This document shows, piece after piece, positions 1-6,995 of a stretch of DNA of 20,311 nt. The position numbers were made by a program, and so were the translations under genes. The stretch's first letter is position 1, and each line of letters starts with the position of its first letter. The notes below the pieces were generated by a model, which made no database searches, was not told where the DNA came from, and worked only from the letters and a program-made list of their open reading frames with translations. Source of the stretch: a virus; IMG/VR virus record IMGVR_UViG_3300006923_000169, positions 1 through 20,311 of that record; one strand, written 5' to 3'.

Positions 1-474
1 AGGTAGTTTAATATTCTTAGTGTTGTCTTTGGTGATATTAGTAGTATTATCTTTATTGATTATATTAGGTAGTTTAATATTCTTAGTGTTGTCTTTGGTG
101 ATATTAGTAGTATTATCTTTATTGATATTAGTAGTATTATCTTTATTGGTTACATTAGGTAGTTTAATATTCTTAATATTCTTAGTGTTGTCTTTATTGG
201 TTACATTAGGTAGTTTAATATTCTTAATATTCTTAGTGTTGTCTTTGGTGATATTAGTAGTATTATCTTTATTGATTATATTAGGTAGTTTAATATTCTT
301 AGTGTTGTCTTTGGTGATATTCTTAGTGTTGTCTTTGGTGATATTCTTAGTGTTGTCTTTATTGATTACATTAGGTAGTTTAATATTCTTAGTGTTGTCT
401 TTGGTGATATTAGTAGTATTATTGATTACATTAGGTAGTTTAATATTCTTAGTGTTGTCTTTGGTGATATTCTT
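1..474 (-). repeat. In-frame tandem repeat encoding KDNTKNIT / KNIKLPN units
   Basis: On the minus strand the sequence is a mosaic of short units whose lengths are multiples of three. One type encodes KDNT(K/T)NI(T/N); it alternates with units encoding KNIKLPN(V/I)(I/T)N. Copies are nearly identical in DNA, with mainly silent or single-base differences (for example GAT versus GAC), which points to recent expansion by slippage or recombination that preserved the frame. The array reaches the left edge, so its full length is unknown. Confidence 0.9.
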
Positions 475-804
475 AGATGTTTGATGTGTTGAATTAATCC
501 TATTGGTTGAATTATAATTGTTGTTTGTTACGGGTGTATTTTGTATTTTTTGGGTATTTATATTCTTGGATGATAATAAGTCTATTTTTTTATCTATTTG
601 AGATAATTTTTTTTCGACAATTGGAAATACGCTATCAATTTTGGGTTTTGGGGTTTGTATGTCGGCATCTTTATCATTATTTGTAGGAGTGATAACAGAA
701 GGTATTTTTCGTTGGTTTGCTTTCTTTACATTGTTATGTTTACCGTCTTTTTTATCTTTGAAAAATGATAAAGTATGTGCTTTGATGCGTTTGTTGTTAT
801 TCAT
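1..804 (-). CDS. Repeat-rich phage protein, 3' end beyond the window
   Basis: This minus-strand frame is open for 268 codons from ATG at 804-802 to the left edge, so the C-terminus is missing. The protein starts MNNNKRIKAHTLSFFKDKK, has a basic, polar N-terminal region of about 110 residues (including VEKKLSQIDKKIDLL, a possible short coiled coil), then changes into a low-complexity Asn/Thr/Lys/Ile repeat that fills the rest. It starts 13 bases after the stop of the 67-residue gene and lies last in the leftward gp4-gp54-gp26 block. No strong ribosome binding site is visible, so translation may be coupled to the upstream gene. By position it could be a hub-associated, tape-measure or other virion protein, but nothing in the visible part identifies it. 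The opposite strand over the repeat is also open and would give a Leu/Val/Ile-rich product; I treat that as a mirror artefact. Confidence 0.7.
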   Translation of the reverse strand, partial: MNNNKRIKAHTLSFFKDKKDGKHNNVKKANQRKIPSVITPTNNDKDADIQTPKPKIDSVFPIVEKKLSQIDKKIDLLSSKNINTQKIQNTPVTNNNYNSTNRINSTHQTSKNITKDNTKNIKLPNVINNTTNITKDNTKNIKLPNVINKDNTKNITKDNTKNITKDNTKNIKLPNIINKDNTTNITKDNTKNIKNIKLPNVTNKDNTKNIKNIKLPNVTNKDNTTNINKDNTTNITKDNTKNIKLPNIINKDNTTNITKDNTKNIKLP

Positions 805-817
805 TTGTTGTAATTGC

Positions 818-1021
818 CTAAAATGGTGATTTATTGGTATGATTGCGTTTGGATTCTAACATTTCTAATTGAATTCTTTCATTCTCAATTTCTATGTATT
901 CTATTAATTGAGAAAGATAAATATCCCGTTCCCACGGAATTAATCCCTCCATTTCCGTTAAAGAATAATTATGATGTTGCATCATCTGAAATGTTACTTC
1001 AAAATAATTTTGCAGACTCAT
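818..1021 (-). CDS. Small protein downstream of gp26 (67 aa)
   Basis: A 67-residue, probably helical protein with the segment HHNYSLTEMEGLIPWERDIY followed by an acidic/basic helix (EYIEIENERIQLEMLESK). It starts 11 bases after the gp26 stop. AGGA overlapping that stop (TTAGGACTC) is a suitable ribosome binding site, which supports the ATG at 1021. Small proteins with an S-x-x-E-I/M-E...PWERDIY pattern commonly lie beside tail-assembly or hub genes in phages; this is recall, not a search. It may be an assembly factor or chaperone acting with gp26. It is far shorter than T4 gp51 (about 249 aa), so I do not assign that name. Confidence 0.75.
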   Translation of the reverse strand: MSLQNYFEVTFQMMQHHNYSLTEMEGLIPWERDIYLSQLIEYIEIENERIQLEMLESKRNHTNKSPF

Positions 1022-1032
1022 GTGACTGAGTC

Positions 1033-1731
1033 CTAACCGAAAAAATCCGACAAACCAGACAAAATTACCTCCCTTTCGATTTCATCGGATGTGGTGTATT
1101 TGGTCTTATATTCTAATCTAGGAGAATCTAAGAAAAAATCTAATATTTTTTCAAATTGAGGCACCGTTAAGTTGTCTATAAATTCAGAAACTTCTTCTTT
1201 TGATAATAATTTAGCGTCAATCTTTTCATTTTGTGTTTGTATGGTGGATATGCAATCTATTAGTATATCATAAAAAGAGTTGGTTGAATCTTGATTAATG
1301 GTCGAGTTAATAGTGGGATGCAACATGGATATAATGATGTTATCTTGAATTTTTATTTTATTTGAATGGTTTTCTGTTTTATTTAATTTGATGTCTGGGA
1401 TATTTATAGTAAGATTAATATCCTCTCCTGTTTCTGGACATGTAAAAATTGATGAGATAACTTCACCAACCGATTTTGCACGAATCTGTAAAAATAAATG
1501 TTCCACGTCAACCAATGGAATTGATTTTGCATCTGCTATATCTTCCACACATGCTTCAATTACTTTAGCAATTGCATCCATCATGCCGGAATCATCTTCT
1601 GATTGTTGTGCAAGTAACAATATTTTTTCTTCTTTGACTAAAAACGGTCTAAAAGAAATAGATTTGTTTGAAGATGGTAGTTTTGTTTTGTATGTCGGAA
1701 TCATCGACAATAGGTTTGGTAATTGGCTCAT
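1033..1731 (-). CDS. 26: Baseplate hub protein, T4 gp26 family
   Basis: A 232-residue protein, close to T4 gp26 (about 208 aa). The pattern matches the T4-type baseplate family: an N-terminal MSQLPNLLSMIPTYKTKLPS segment, then SISFRPFLVKEEKILLLAQQS, an acidic helix (MMDAIAKVIEACVED), IPLVDVEHLFLQIRAKSVGE and a CPETGE segment. gp26 is a component of the baseplate hub and is needed for hub assembly in T4. The start at 1731 is preceded by AAGGA at a good distance. A TATAAATA octamer on the same strand lies about 46 bases upstream inside the end of the preceding gene. Its neighbours are a tube-initiator-like gene upstream and a small protein downstream. The C-terminal half is less diagnostic. Confidence 0.8.
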   Translation of the reverse strand: MSQLPNLLSMIPTYKTKLPSSNKSISFRPFLVKEEKILLLAQQSEDDSGMMDAIAKVIEACVEDIADAKSIPLVDVEHLFLQIRAKSVGEVISSIFTCPETGEDINLTINIPDIKLNKTENHSNKIKIQDNIIISMLHPTINSTINQDSTNSFYDILIDCISTIQTQNEKIDAKLLSKEEVSEFIDNLTVPQFEKILDFFLDSPRLEYKTKYTTSDEIEREVILSGLSDFFG

Positions 1732-1757
1732 AATTTTAATCCTTACGTTTAATCGTT

Positions 1758-2402
1758 CTAACGATAATATACATAATATTTATATTGAAATTTGACTGTG
1801 ATACTCATAAAATCGTTATACATTCCAGCCCCCAAATTTACTGGTAATATATCAGAAACATATGCATCATGAAGTGCATATGACCCCATTTTTTCGTTTT
1901 TCATATCTAAACAATGAATATTGACTCTGGCTGTATCAACAACTCCCGACCCATAAAGTACACGATTGGTATATGGGTTGACCACACCGTTCATCCACCT
2001 TTCGAAAAATGCTCTCATTGATCCTTTTTCATTTTCCATAAAGGACATAATGACATCACCACTATATTGATGGCATAGGGGAATGGTTTTTACTGGACCA
2101 AACCATTGTTCATCGATGGTGACAAATGATTTTGAAGGTAATGTTACTGAGATAGGGGTCCAACCCGTTATTGATGTGTTCTCCATCGGCACACTATCTT
2201 CTGTGTGCTTATATTTGTTAAGACCAACACCTTTCGAGAGTTTTGGGTCAGTGACAGTGCCCACGTTGTCGAAATCGAGACCTTCGGGTATTTCTGTCCC
2301 AGAGAGAAGGAAATCTACTTCATAACGAGTTGGCCGAGCAACACCATGTTTCAACTGGTTGTTTCTAAACCACGAAGTTCCAGATTTTCCATCGTTTCCC
2401 AT
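1758..2402 (-). CDS. Tail tube or tube-initiator protein (gp54/gp19-like)
   Basis: A 214-residue protein with features of the contractile-tail tube fold: an early ARPTRYEVDFLL strand similar to the ARPNLFQVEI start of T4 gp19, a central DVIMSFMENEKGSMRAFFERW helix region, and a C-terminal strand pair ending DFMSITVKFQYKYY. Tube proteins stack as hexamer rings; gp54 of T4 is the specialised ring that starts tube growth on gp48. A separate tube protein in the hub block, next to gp26 and gp48, makes a gp54-like role the best guess, although it is shorter than T4 gp54 (about 320 aa). It could instead be a gp19-type major tube protein. No Shine-Dalgarno sequence precedes the ATG at 2402; instead a TATAAATA lies 4 bases upstream. 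Confidence 0.65.
   Translation of the reverse strand: MGNDGKSGTSWFRNNQLKHGVARPTRYEVDFLLSGTEIPEGLDFDNVGTVTDPKLSKGVGLNKYKHTEDSVPMENTSITGWTPISVTLPSKSFVTIDEQWFGPVKTIPLCHQYSGDVIMSFMENEKGSMRAFFERWMNGVVNPYTNRVLYGSGVVDTARVNIHCLDMKNEKMGSYALHDAYVSDILPVNLGAGMYNDFMSITVKFQYKYYVYYR
1777..1784 (-). promoter_or_regulatory. Candidate late promoter for gp26
   Basis: An exact match, on the minus strand, to the T4 late-promoter octamer TATAAATA. With T4 geometry transcription would start near 1771, giving a leader of about 40 bases before the gp26 ATG. It lies within the last codons of the preceding gene (encoding QYKYY), so it may be a chance result of AT-rich codons. Confidence 0.4.
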
Positions 2403-2406
2403 GCTA

Positions 2407-2414
2407 TATTTATA
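2407..2414 (-). promoter_or_regulatory. Candidate late promoter at the gp54-like start
   Basis: Exact TATAAATA on the minus strand in the 29-base gap between gp4 and the gp54-like gene. T4 spacing would put the transcript start at about 2401, essentially on the start codon, so a transcript from here would have no leader. Either this mRNA is leaderless, the true start lies further in, or the match is accidental. Confidence 0.4.
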
Positions 2415-2431
2415 AAGGAATTATATGAATA

Positions 2432-2866
2432 TTAAGGTAAAATTATATCTTCGGTCAATATAATGAATTTCCATCCATTTTTCCTGCAATATTCGGAAGC
2501 GTTTTTCCATTTTGCTTCATTGATGCTATATGTCATGCATTCGTTAATGTATGTTTTAGTTTTTTTCTTCTTTTTGGTGGGTGGTTGGGTTTGTTTCTTA
2601 GGTTTAACTTCAATCATAAATGTTTCCACTTCTCCCTTTATTTTTTTTATTTTAGCAAGAAAGTCGGGATAATATTTATGCATCTTTTGGTCAACTGGTG
2701 AATAATAGGGAATAGACATTTCTTCACTGCTCCATTGTAATACATTTTGGTTTTGGTCCAAATATTTGCAAACTCTACGTTCCCATAGTGATCGACAGAT
2801 AATGTTGGTGGGATTTCCTGTATATTTTGATGGGTTTATTAAATTATATCGAGTTTTATATGCCAT
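2432..2866 (-). CDS. 4: Head completion nuclease, T4 gp4 family
   Basis: A 144-residue protein close to T4 gp4 (about 150 aa) in length and pattern. Shared elements are the MAYKxxY..NPSKYxGNPTNI opening, RSLWERRVCKYLDQN, IPYYSPVDQKMHKYYPDF and FMIEVKPKKQTQPP, then TYSINEAKWKNASEYCRKNGW and a terminal ILTEDI. The E29, P67-D68 and E86-x-K88 residues form a PD-(D/E)xK nuclease-type active site, as in TnsA-like endonucleases. In T4, gp4 acts with gp50 to complete filled heads, probably by trimming DNA at the neck before tail attachment. It is the first gene of the leftward block and diverges from gp48. Only a weak purine run (AAGAAAAT) precedes its ATG. A lysine run (KKKKKKTKT) follows the EVKPKK motif. 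Confidence 0.9.
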   Translation of the reverse strand: MAYKTRYNLINPSKYTGNPTNIICRSLWERRVCKYLDQNQNVLQWSSEEMSIPYYSPVDQKMHKYYPDFLAKIKKIKGEVETFMIEVKPKKQTQPPTKKKKKTKTYINECMTYSINEAKWKNASEYCRKNGWKFIILTEDIILP

Positions 2867-2900
2867 ATTTTCTTATATATATTTGCAGTAGGAGATAAAA
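2867..2900. promoter_or_regulatory. Divergent gp4 / gp48 junction
   Basis: This 34-base gap separates the leftward and rightward blocks. It contains TATATATA at 2874-2881, a self-complementary sequence one base away from the late octamer TATAAATA in both directions, and the gp48 ribosome binding site AGGAG at 2890-2894. T4 spacing would start rightward transcripts near 2887 (14-base leader) and leftward ones near 2868 (about 2-base leader). A shared divergent promoter is inferred from layout; the octamer is imperfect. Confidence 0.4.
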
Positions 2901-3788
2901 ATGGCAAATGCATACAATGATAGTTGGTTAGATCTGAAATATGGGCTGGATGATGGAAAGGAAGATCCCCTTACCACTCACTTCCTTAACTTCAAAGCCG
3001 TTGAATATGCGAATAAGCAAAGTGTACGAGAAAATCCTGCGAGTGATTGGTCAAATTCGGATACGTTTGCAGATATAACTTTACCAATGTCTAGAAATAT
3101 GAACACAAATAATAGCATTAATTACTCATTGGGCCAAACTGAAGCACAGGGCGGAATTCTTGATCCAACAACTGGTGGGTTTTGGGAACAAATCATGACT
3201 GGATTTGGTATTACGACTTGGTTCAAAGATCTTGCCGGTAGTTTTGGTTCGGGTTGGGAGGGTCAAAGACCAATGGACGAAAGAGATAGTATCTTTAGGG
3301 GAGCAAATTTTAGACAACATAATTATGAATGGGTATTAATAAATAAGTGGGCTGGACAGGGGGCACAAATTTCTGGAATTTGTAATGCGTTTCAGTCTCT
3401 TGCATATCCGTTTATGGCAGATGATCAGTATTATTCCAGAGTCATCCATCCACCAGTATGGTATTTCAATGAGTTCCAACAAAAATATAACCCAGCTAGT
3501 GCGAAATGGGAAAAGGTGGGAAGAAAAGTTGACGGTCATGGAATTGAAGACGATAACGCGAAGACGCAAGTGTCTTCGTGGGATAACTGGCCGTTACCAA
3601 GCGTGTTGACCAAGGTTAATATTCAATCGTCAGGAGCGGCTGGTGGGATGTATGTAGGACAAGACGGACATCCAGCAGTAACAAAATTGTCAGTAACTTT
3701 CCAAGAATTAGAACCTGCAATCAACACAGGTTCAAGAATACATTCAAGGAGTCAAGTTCGAGGTGGAGAATATACCAATCCCCAATAA
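2901..3788 (+). CDS. 48: Baseplate tail-tube cap, T4 gp48 family
   Basis: A 295-residue protein (T4 gp48 is about 364 aa). The diagnostic stretch is FRGANFRQHNYEWVLINK near residues 132-149, followed by a helix with ICNAFQSLAYPF, and near the C-terminus PSVLTKVNIQ, a GHPAVTKLSVTFQELEPAI strand and RSQVRGGEY. gp48 sits on top of the hub and forms the platform on which the gp54 ring and the tail tube polymerise. The early segment contains a Gly/Trp-rich loop (FGSGWEG). It has a strong AGGAG ribosome binding site and is the first gene of the rightward block. A gp54 assignment is the main alternative, because gp48 and gp54 have related folds. Confidence 0.8.
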   Translation: MANAYNDSWLDLKYGLDDGKEDPLTTHFLNFKAVEYANKQSVRENPASDWSNSDTFADITLPMSRNMNTNNSINYSLGQTEAQGGILDPTTGGFWEQIMTGFGITTWFKDLAGSFGSGWEGQRPMDERDSIFRGANFRQHNYEWVLINKWAGQGAQISGICNAFQSLAYPFMADDQYYSRVIHPPVWYFNEFQQKYNPASAKWEKVGRKVDGHGIEDDNAKTQVSSWDNWPLPSVLTKVNIQSSGAAGGMYVGQDGHPAVTKLSVTFQELEPAINTGSRIHSRSQVRGGEYTNPQ

Positions 3789-3802
3789 GGAGCTAATTAA
3801 TT

Positions 3803-4795
3803 ATGTACTTTGATTTTATGCCAAAATTTAATTATAATTTTCCATCATTTGTAGATATAGAAATGGTAGATTTATTTCGCAGAGTAAAATTTACAAAAAA
3901 AACATTAAATGATGCAAAGAACTTTGAATCTTATGTGGTAAGAGATACTCAACGACCCGAAGATGTTGCGGCCGATTTTTATGGAAATGCCAATTTATGG
4001 TGGTTAGTGTTATTATCAAACGATATAATTGATGTAGAGAACGAATGGTCGAAATCGTCCACAGAATTGCGGTTTTTATTTTCTAATTATCTTGATGGAT
4101 ATAGTTATTTTTTATTTGAAACTTTAGACATATTAAAAGGTGATATTATAATAAAAAGAGATATCGGTTCGACAGGCGGAATTGATATCGACAATTTTGG
4201 TATTATAGACTCGTATGATAAAATATTACATAAAATAGATGTCAAACAATCAAAAGGTGAATTAGAAGTCGATGATGAAGTATATATCTTTAGAGGAGAA
4301 GGTGATGAATATAAGTTAATTGATGGTTTTGGTTCAACTGGGTGCTACAAACCAAATTTCGATTCTAATGTATGTATTATTGTTGATGGCCCAGATGAAG
4401 ATTTTGCACCATATTGTTCAGCGGCAGGAACAACTTTTGGTGTGATACGCAAAAAAGATTCAATTAAAGATTCGATTGTCGAATTTCAATATGATAACAA
4501 TAAGATTAATCCATATAGTGGTTTAGATTCGCTTGGTGGTCCTACGGGAGATTATTTAAGTTTTCAAAATTTATGCGGTATGACTGGAACTATATTATAT
4601 AAATACTTGACTAATGTTTCCATCGGAACGGTGCAGACATTCTCGGTTGAAGATAAAACACATTTAAAAAATGATAAAATGAGACATATTAAATTAATGT
4701 CGCCAAAGTTTGTAAGTAAAGTAAGTAACGAAATGTCAACATTATTTAAGGGTAATGTTCCAAAAGGAACGAATGTATTATTAGAACAAAGATAA
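3803..4795 (+). CDS. 53: Baseplate wedge protein, T4 gp53 family
   Basis: A 330-residue protein. Residues 1 to about 110 match gp53: FMPKFNYNFPSFVDIEMVDLFRRVKF, YVVRDTQRPEDVAADFYGNANLWWLVLLSN (the LysM-like segment, where a low-profile 'RPEDVA..FYGN..LWW' motif is typical), then DVENEWSKS. gp53 joins neighbouring wedges around the hub in the T4 baseplate. T4 gp53 is about 196 aa, so this protein has an extra stretch of about 130 residues, rich in Asp, Gly and aromatic residues (roughly residues 110-290), with three cysteines in close succession (TGCYKP, NVCII, YCSAAG). AAGGAG overlaps the gp48 stop codon and sets the start at 3803. Confidence 0.85.
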   Translation: MYFDFMPKFNYNFPSFVDIEMVDLFRRVKFTKKTLNDAKNFESYVVRDTQRPEDVAADFYGNANLWWLVLLSNDIIDVENEWSKSSTELRFLFSNYLDGYSYFLFETLDILKGDIIIKRDIGSTGGIDIDNFGIIDSYDKILHKIDVKQSKGELEVDDEVYIFRGEGDEYKLIDGFGSTGCYKPNFDSNVCIIVDGPDEDFAPYCSAAGTTFGVIRKKDSIKDSIVEFQYDNNKINPYSGLDSLGGPTGDYLSFQNLCGMTGTILYKYLTNVSIGTVQTFSVEDKTHLKNDKMRHIKLMSPKFVSKVSNEMSTLFKGNVPKGTNVLLEQR

Positions 4796-4808
4796 AGGGT
4801 GAAATATT

Positions 4809-6977
4809 ATGGCAGAAGAAACACGAAAAAGACAAACACCAGCCGATATTGATATAAAATATATTAAAATTGCGAAACCGAACGAGTCATGGAACTATAA
4901 CAAAGTATTACAAGTATTGCCCAGTCCTGAAGACTCTCCCAAAAATATTTTTGAAAATTTAACTATTACTGAAAGTATATTCAACTCTGGAATAACTGGG
5001 ATTCTTAAAATTCACGATACAAATGTAGTAGGTGATTATTTCAATATGACTGGTAATGAACAGATAATGATTAGTTTTAACACACCAAACAAAGATAATT
5101 CGGAACACATTTTAACTTTTTGTGTCAATGATGTTAGACACATTCAAGATGAATCGGCACTTGCTTTGGATGGACCTTCTGTTAGATCAAATATGGGTTG
5201 GGAAATTTCATTTATATCATGTGAAGATTATTTGTTGAATTGGGAAGATCTTGAGTATATGGATAATGATTTTATCGGTAAAATTGCATTCGAAGGTGGT
5301 GATGATAAAGGGTTCGTGGATAAACTAGCAGAAAAATATTTCAACCCAAACACAACACAATTCTCTAAAGCACAAGAACCAATGGACATTGAAAATACAA
5401 GCAATTCTTTATGGTTGAAAAAGAATCAAAATATGTATCCGTGGGGAAAAGATGTTCATCCACCAATTCTTGGAAAGTTGATGAATAATCTCGCTGAAAA
5501 CGCCGTCTGTGATGAAGATACCTTCGGAGTGAATTATTTATTCTATGCAGATCTAAAGGGATGGCACTTTAAATCTATTAGAAAGATGATAAAAGATGGA
5601 TCGGAAGAAGGTGTCCTGGTTGGTGAACTTCAAGACGAGAGCAAGAACGAATATGTAATTTCTGATATGGAACATGATGAGCCGTGGCTTGGAGCTAATT
5701 CAATTTTGAAACATTCAGAAATCACCGAATATGATCATTTAAATGCATGGAATGATGGAGTATATTCATCTTATTATCAACTGATGAAACCATATTATGA
5801 TGATCCATATTTTGATTATATCGATTTTACAAGTCAACATACTGGTACTACAGCAGAAAATTGGGGTGATAGGGAAATTATAGACTATAGTTATCATCGA
5901 GAACAAGAACAATGGGGAGGACCCGAAAAAGGTGGTAGAGTAGAAAAGTTCAAATTAATTCCTGACCTTTGGGAAACCGATATAGAGTTCAAAAACAACG
6001 GAGAAGTAAAAAAGAAATCCAGAAGAAAATATGATGAAAGTGGAATATATGGATATTTTGATTCGCCGTATAATCATCCAAACGAAAAGCCTTACGATTT
6101 TATCGGATCAGATGCTCTACATGCAAAAACAGGAAAACAGAATGATATTTTATGGCAGACAATGTTTGATCAAACAAAACTTTCAGGAACCATCTTGAAA
6201 ACAATTCAAAAAGAAATTAAGGATCCTACAAGGGAAAATTACAAGTCTCATGTTGCTATGGTGAATTTAAAAGAAAAATTTAATGTATATCGTCATTCTA
6301 TATGTTGTGATGAACAAGCAATTAAAAACTTTGTATTTCTTGCTTGGGTAGATGATGCAAGAAAAATTCAAGATGATGCAAGAGGTGGAATATATGAATA
6401 TTCGTGGAAAGAAGTAGAAATTTGGCCTGTAGATTTCGTTGAAGAAATTAAAGGAGAAGAAGTTCCAGTTGATAGTCGTTCTCCTTTAAAAATAGTTATT
6501 CCAGAAAATGGAATGACAGGAGGATTTCATAATGAAGAGGATGAAAAATATAGCAATCCAGCATATAATATAAATGAATTATTAAATACAACAGATGGAG
6601 ATAATGTGTATGTTGGTCCTGGTGTAAATGCGGCTGATGAAGATCATAATGATTATCCCGAATCATATCAAATGATGCCTGTTGGTGGATTTTTTGAAAT
6701 TGGTGATGATGGAATTTCAATAGACCCTTGCGAACTACAAGACGAAGATGATAATGGCATCATGGATGGGCCGTGGACTGCAAGAGGACACATAGTTCAA
6801 ATGTATAGAATTCCAAATTATATTTTAGGAGAAATCAATGAAGATGGAGAAGTAGTTCGTGGTGGAATTGCACCAGTTGAATCGGATCCTGAAAATATTG
6901 ATCCGAAGATTCCTACAGACATTTTCTTTTTTGATGTTCCGAATGCCCACGATGGATTGTGTTCTTGCTTGTCATAG
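4809..6977 (+). CDS. 27: Baseplate hub protein, gp27-like N-terminal part, enlarged
   Basis: A 722-residue protein. Residues about 48-115 resemble the first domain of T4 gp27: a LTITESIFNSGITGILKIHD strand pair, then DYFNMTGNEQIMISFNTP and VNDVRHIQ, parallel to the T4 pattern LTMRDSLYGRNEGMLQFYD followed by KMDGNEIIQISVAN. Next come an ISFISCEDYLLN strand and a second module around LGKLMNNLAENA and NYLFYADLKGWHFKSI. gp27 is the trimeric hub ring linking spike and tube. The protein is nearly twice the T4 length (about 391 aa), with long acidic, aromatic insertions, and its very end is HDGLCSCLS. The closing domain of gp27 is not evident here but seems to be encoded at 12228-13073. The start is supported by AAGGGTGA upstream. 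Confidence 0.7.
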   Translation: MAEETRKRQTPADIDIKYIKIAKPNESWNYNKVLQVLPSPEDSPKNIFENLTITESIFNSGITGILKIHDTNVVGDYFNMTGNEQIMISFNTPNKDNSEHILTFCVNDVRHIQDESALALDGPSVRSNMGWEISFISCEDYLLNWEDLEYMDNDFIGKIAFEGGDDKGFVDKLAEKYFNPNTTQFSKAQEPMDIENTSNSLWLKKNQNMYPWGKDVHPPILGKLMNNLAENAVCDEDTFGVNYLFYADLKGWHFKSIRKMIKDGSEEGVLVGELQDESKNEYVISDMEHDEPWLGANSILKHSEITEYDHLNAWNDGVYSSYYQLMKPYYDDPYFDYIDFTSQHTGTTAENWGDREIIDYSYHREQEQWGGPEKGGRVEKFKLIPDLWETDIEFKNNGEVKKKSRRKYDESGIYGYFDSPYNHPNEKPYDFIGSDALHAKTGKQNDILWQTMFDQTKLSGTILKTIQKEIKDPTRENYKSHVAMVNLKEKFNVYRHSICCDEQAIKNFVFLAWVDDARKIQDDARGGIYEYSWKEVEIWPVDFVEEIKGEEVPVDSRSPLKIVIPENGMTGGFHNEEDEKYSNPAYNINELLNTTDGDNVYVGPGVNAADEDHNDYPESYQMMPVGGFFEIGDDGISIDPCELQDEDDNGIMDGPWTARGHIVQMYRIPNYILGEINEDGEVVRGGIAPVESDPENIDPKIPTDIFFFDVPNAHDGLCSCLS

Positions 6978-6995
6978 ATATAATACAAGTATACT

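Noticed and set aside
20-484. A 154-residue Leu/Val/Ile-rich open frame on the plus strand resembling a membrane protein
   Set aside because: It is the mirror of the Asn/Thr/Lys/Ile repeat of the minus-strand gene, which is open across the same region and beyond it, lies in the same direction as gp26 and has a normal non-repeat N-terminus.
555-562. TATAAATA on the minus strand inside the repeat-rich gene
   Set aside because: It lies within coding sequence with no downstream start nearby in the visible window; likely accidental.
4598-4605. TATAAATA inside gp53
   Set aside because: Intragenic, far from any start, and expected by chance in AT-rich sequence.
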